Source: Xanthomonas sp. DAR 34887 (lineage in GTDB: Bacteria; Pseudomonadota; Gammaproteobacteria; Xanthomonadales; Xanthomonadaceae). From it: a stretch of DNA of 64,000 nt. Below, in pieces: positions 62,862 through 64,000 of the stretch; positions within the stretch are counted from its first letter, which is position 1; each line of letters starts with the position of its first letter. The position numbers were made by a program, and so were the translations under genes. The stretch covers positions 4,999,001-5,063,000 of the forward strand of contig NZ_CP162490.1 of NCBI RefSeq assembly GCF_041245805.1, in the 5' to 3' direction. The notes below the pieces were generated by a model, which was not told the DNA's origin, searched no databases, and was given only the letters and a program-made list of their open reading frames with translations.

Positions 62862-63343
62862 GAGGGATATAAAACCATTTTGCACCTTGCTAGTTCGTGA
62901 AGATTTTAGTTAAAAATTCATAGAATTAAGGGCTGATTCATTCACGAAATCCAGCGCAACGCAAGGTTCCAGAAACAGCTGCTTTTTATAGACGGAACCA
63001 TGCGCAAGAACGCGGCGAACGCGCGCTTGTGATGCGGAGTGGATCTCGAAACCGTGCGCTGTTCGCCGGTTTGGTGCATGGATGCTCCAGCACCGGTGCG
63101 CGATCGCGCCGATCCGCTGCGCGAGCAACGACAGGAGCACAACGTAGACAGTTGCGCTGCGATGCCCCGGCCGGCCCGGCGCCAAGCCGCGCGCCTCGAG
63201 TAAAGGCGTTCAGGCGTGCCGCACCATTACCAGCGCGGCCCGATCACCCCTCCTCGCGCCTGCGAATCGGGCCGCTCACGGCAGTGCGCACCCATTCCTG
63301 TTCACCACACCAAGCCCCGGCCACTGGCCGGCCGGGACTTCCC
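62862..63343. other. Spacer between the sX13-like RNA and polA
   Basis: This stretch has the RNA's probable promoter (62867-62900) in an unusually AT-rich patch up to about 62950, then ordinary GC-rich sequence. A short palindrome (GGCCACTGGCC) lies near 63319. No protein gene is supported; open frames here lack coding character. Confidence 0.5.
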
Positions 63344-63385
63344 ATTCCCGATTCCCGATTCCCGATTCCCGATTCCCGATTCTCC
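63344..63385. repeat. Heptanucleotide tandem repeat (ATTCCCG)5
   Basis: Five perfect ATTCCCG units and one degenerate unit lie immediately beyond the polA stop codon. The unit is close to that at 56061-56138 and to heptamer tracts common between genes in this group. Confidence 0.88.
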
Positions 63386-63398
63386 ATTCCTGCTCAGG

Positions 63399-64000
63399 CT
63401 AATGCGCCTCGTCCCAGTTGTCGCCGACGCCGCTGTCCACCACCAGCGGCACCTTCAGTTCGGCGGCGCCGGCCATCAGCCGGGTCACCTCGGGCAGCAA
63501 GGTGTCGACGAAGTCGGCATCGGCCTCGAACACCAGTTCGTCGTGCACCTGCAGGATCATCAGCGCGCGCGCGCGGTGCTGCTCCAGCCAGGCGTCCACG
63601 CTGACCATGGCGCGCTTGATGATGTCCGCGGCGGTGCCCTGCATCGGCGCGTTGATCGCGGCGCGCTCGGCGCCGGCGCGCAGGCCCTGCTGCTTGGCGT
63701 TGATGTCGTTCAGGTACAGGCGGCGGCCGAACAGGGTCTCCACGTAGCCCTGGGTGCGTGCCTGCTCGCGCATGCGCTCCATGAAGTCGCGCACCGCCGG
63801 GTAGCGGCTGAAGTACAGCGCCACGTAGTCCTGCGCTTCGCCGCGGCCGATGCCCAGGTTGCGGGCCAGGCCGAAGGCACTCATGCCGTACATCAGGCCG
63901 AAGTTGATCGCCTTGGCGGCGCGGCGCTCGTTGCCGGTGACCTCCTCCAGCTTGCGCCCGAACACCTCGGCGGCGGTGGCGCGGTGCACGTCCACGCCGC
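63399..64000 (-). CDS. polA: DNA polymerase I, C-terminal part
   Basis: The last ~200 residues of the polymerase domain are present; the gene continues past the window. Family A motifs are visible: RRAAKAINFGLMYGMSAFGLA (motif B, finger helix), INAPMQGTAADIIKRAM, and QVHDELVFE (motif C, with the catalytic HDE). The protein fills gaps during repair and replaces RNA primers. The stop is followed by heptamer repeats and, further on, the sX13-like RNA. Confidence 0.97.
   Translation of the reverse strand, partial: GVDVHRATAAEVFGRKLEEVTGNERRAAKAINFGLMYGMSAFGLARNLGIGRGEAQDYVALYFSRYPAVRDFMERMREQARTQGYVETLFGRRLYLNDINAKQQGLRAGAERAAINAPMQGTAADIIKRAMVSVDAWLEQHRARALMILQVHDELVFEADADFVDTLLPEVTRLMAGAAELKVPLVVDSGVGDNWDEAH

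Noticed and set aside
62240..62878. A minus-strand ORF starting MVLYPSTGAIP and running into the DUF421 gene
   Set aside because: It overlaps the structured RNA and its terminator and the frame of DUF421, and has Pro/Arg-rich non-coding composition.
62910..63185. A 91-codon minus-strand ORF in the polA-sX13 spacer
   Set aside because: It has no recognisable domain, no clear ribosome-binding site, and mixed AT-rich/GC-rich composition; I could not support it.

Overview
The window is a high-GC chromosomal segment from a member of the Xanthomonadaceae, almost certainly the genus Xanthomonas. Four signs agree. There is a xanthomonadin (brominated aryl-polyene pigment) cluster with recognisable xanB2 and xanA2. 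A structured RNA downstream of polA matches the sX13 small RNA of Xanthomonas. One protein ends in the XVIPCD signal of Xanthomonas type IV secretion effectors. Many copies of the short palindrome built on GGAGCGGCTTCAGCC lie between genes. The species cannot be fixed from this segment.

Layout, left to right. 0-3.5 kb: two leucine-degradation genes for methylcrotonyl-CoA carboxylase, separated by a repeat-rich 0.93 kb spacer. 3.7-13 kb: a DUF6065 protein plus a frameshifted remnant of a second copy, a cold-shock/excalibur membrane protein, a chromate transporter, an exported single-haem protein, and a GH115 xylan glucuronidase. 13-24.7 kb: a Pat-type protein acetyltransferase, a KefC-like antiporter, a GH15 glucanase translationally coupled to glucose-6-phosphate dehydrogenase (which carries a histone-H1-like tail), and a response regulator converging on and overlapping a histidine kinase. 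24.9-33 kb: a YadA-like trimeric adhesin followed closely by a subtilisin-type protease, then a large membrane-anchored ankyrin protein and YcgL.

33-53.4 kb: the pigment region. A rightward operon (ketosynthase, chain-length factor, glycosyltransferase, FAD halogenase-like) is followed by a leftward group (two membrane or hypothetical genes, ketoreductase, Imm26-like protein, hotdog dehydratase, MMPL exporter, LolA-like, LpxL-like acyltransferase, second hotdog dehydratase, PlsC-like, COG4648 membrane protein, ACP). A divergent pair (second FAD halogenase-like, xanB2) and xanA2 complete it. XanB2 makes 3-hydroxybenzoate from chorismate, XanA2 loads it on the ACP, the ketosynthase/CLF, reductase and dehydratases extend the polyene, halogenases brominate it, acyl- and glycosyltransferases anchor it, and MMPL/LolA-like proteins move it to the outer membrane. 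An effector/immunity gene pair sits between xanB2 and xanA2, and an immunity-like gene sits inside the leftward pigment group.

53.5-64 kb: cytochrome bd (cydAB), an S9 peptidase, two poorly known membrane or exported proteins, hemF with a DUF2164 gene, a DUF421 protein, the sX13-like RNA, and the 3' end of polA.

The most notable items are the HExxH-containing XVIPCD effector with its lipoprotein immunity partner, the H1-like tail on G6PD, a near-perfect tandem duplication of the MMPL gene start that leaves a coupled mini-ORF, and the decayed DUF6065 copy.
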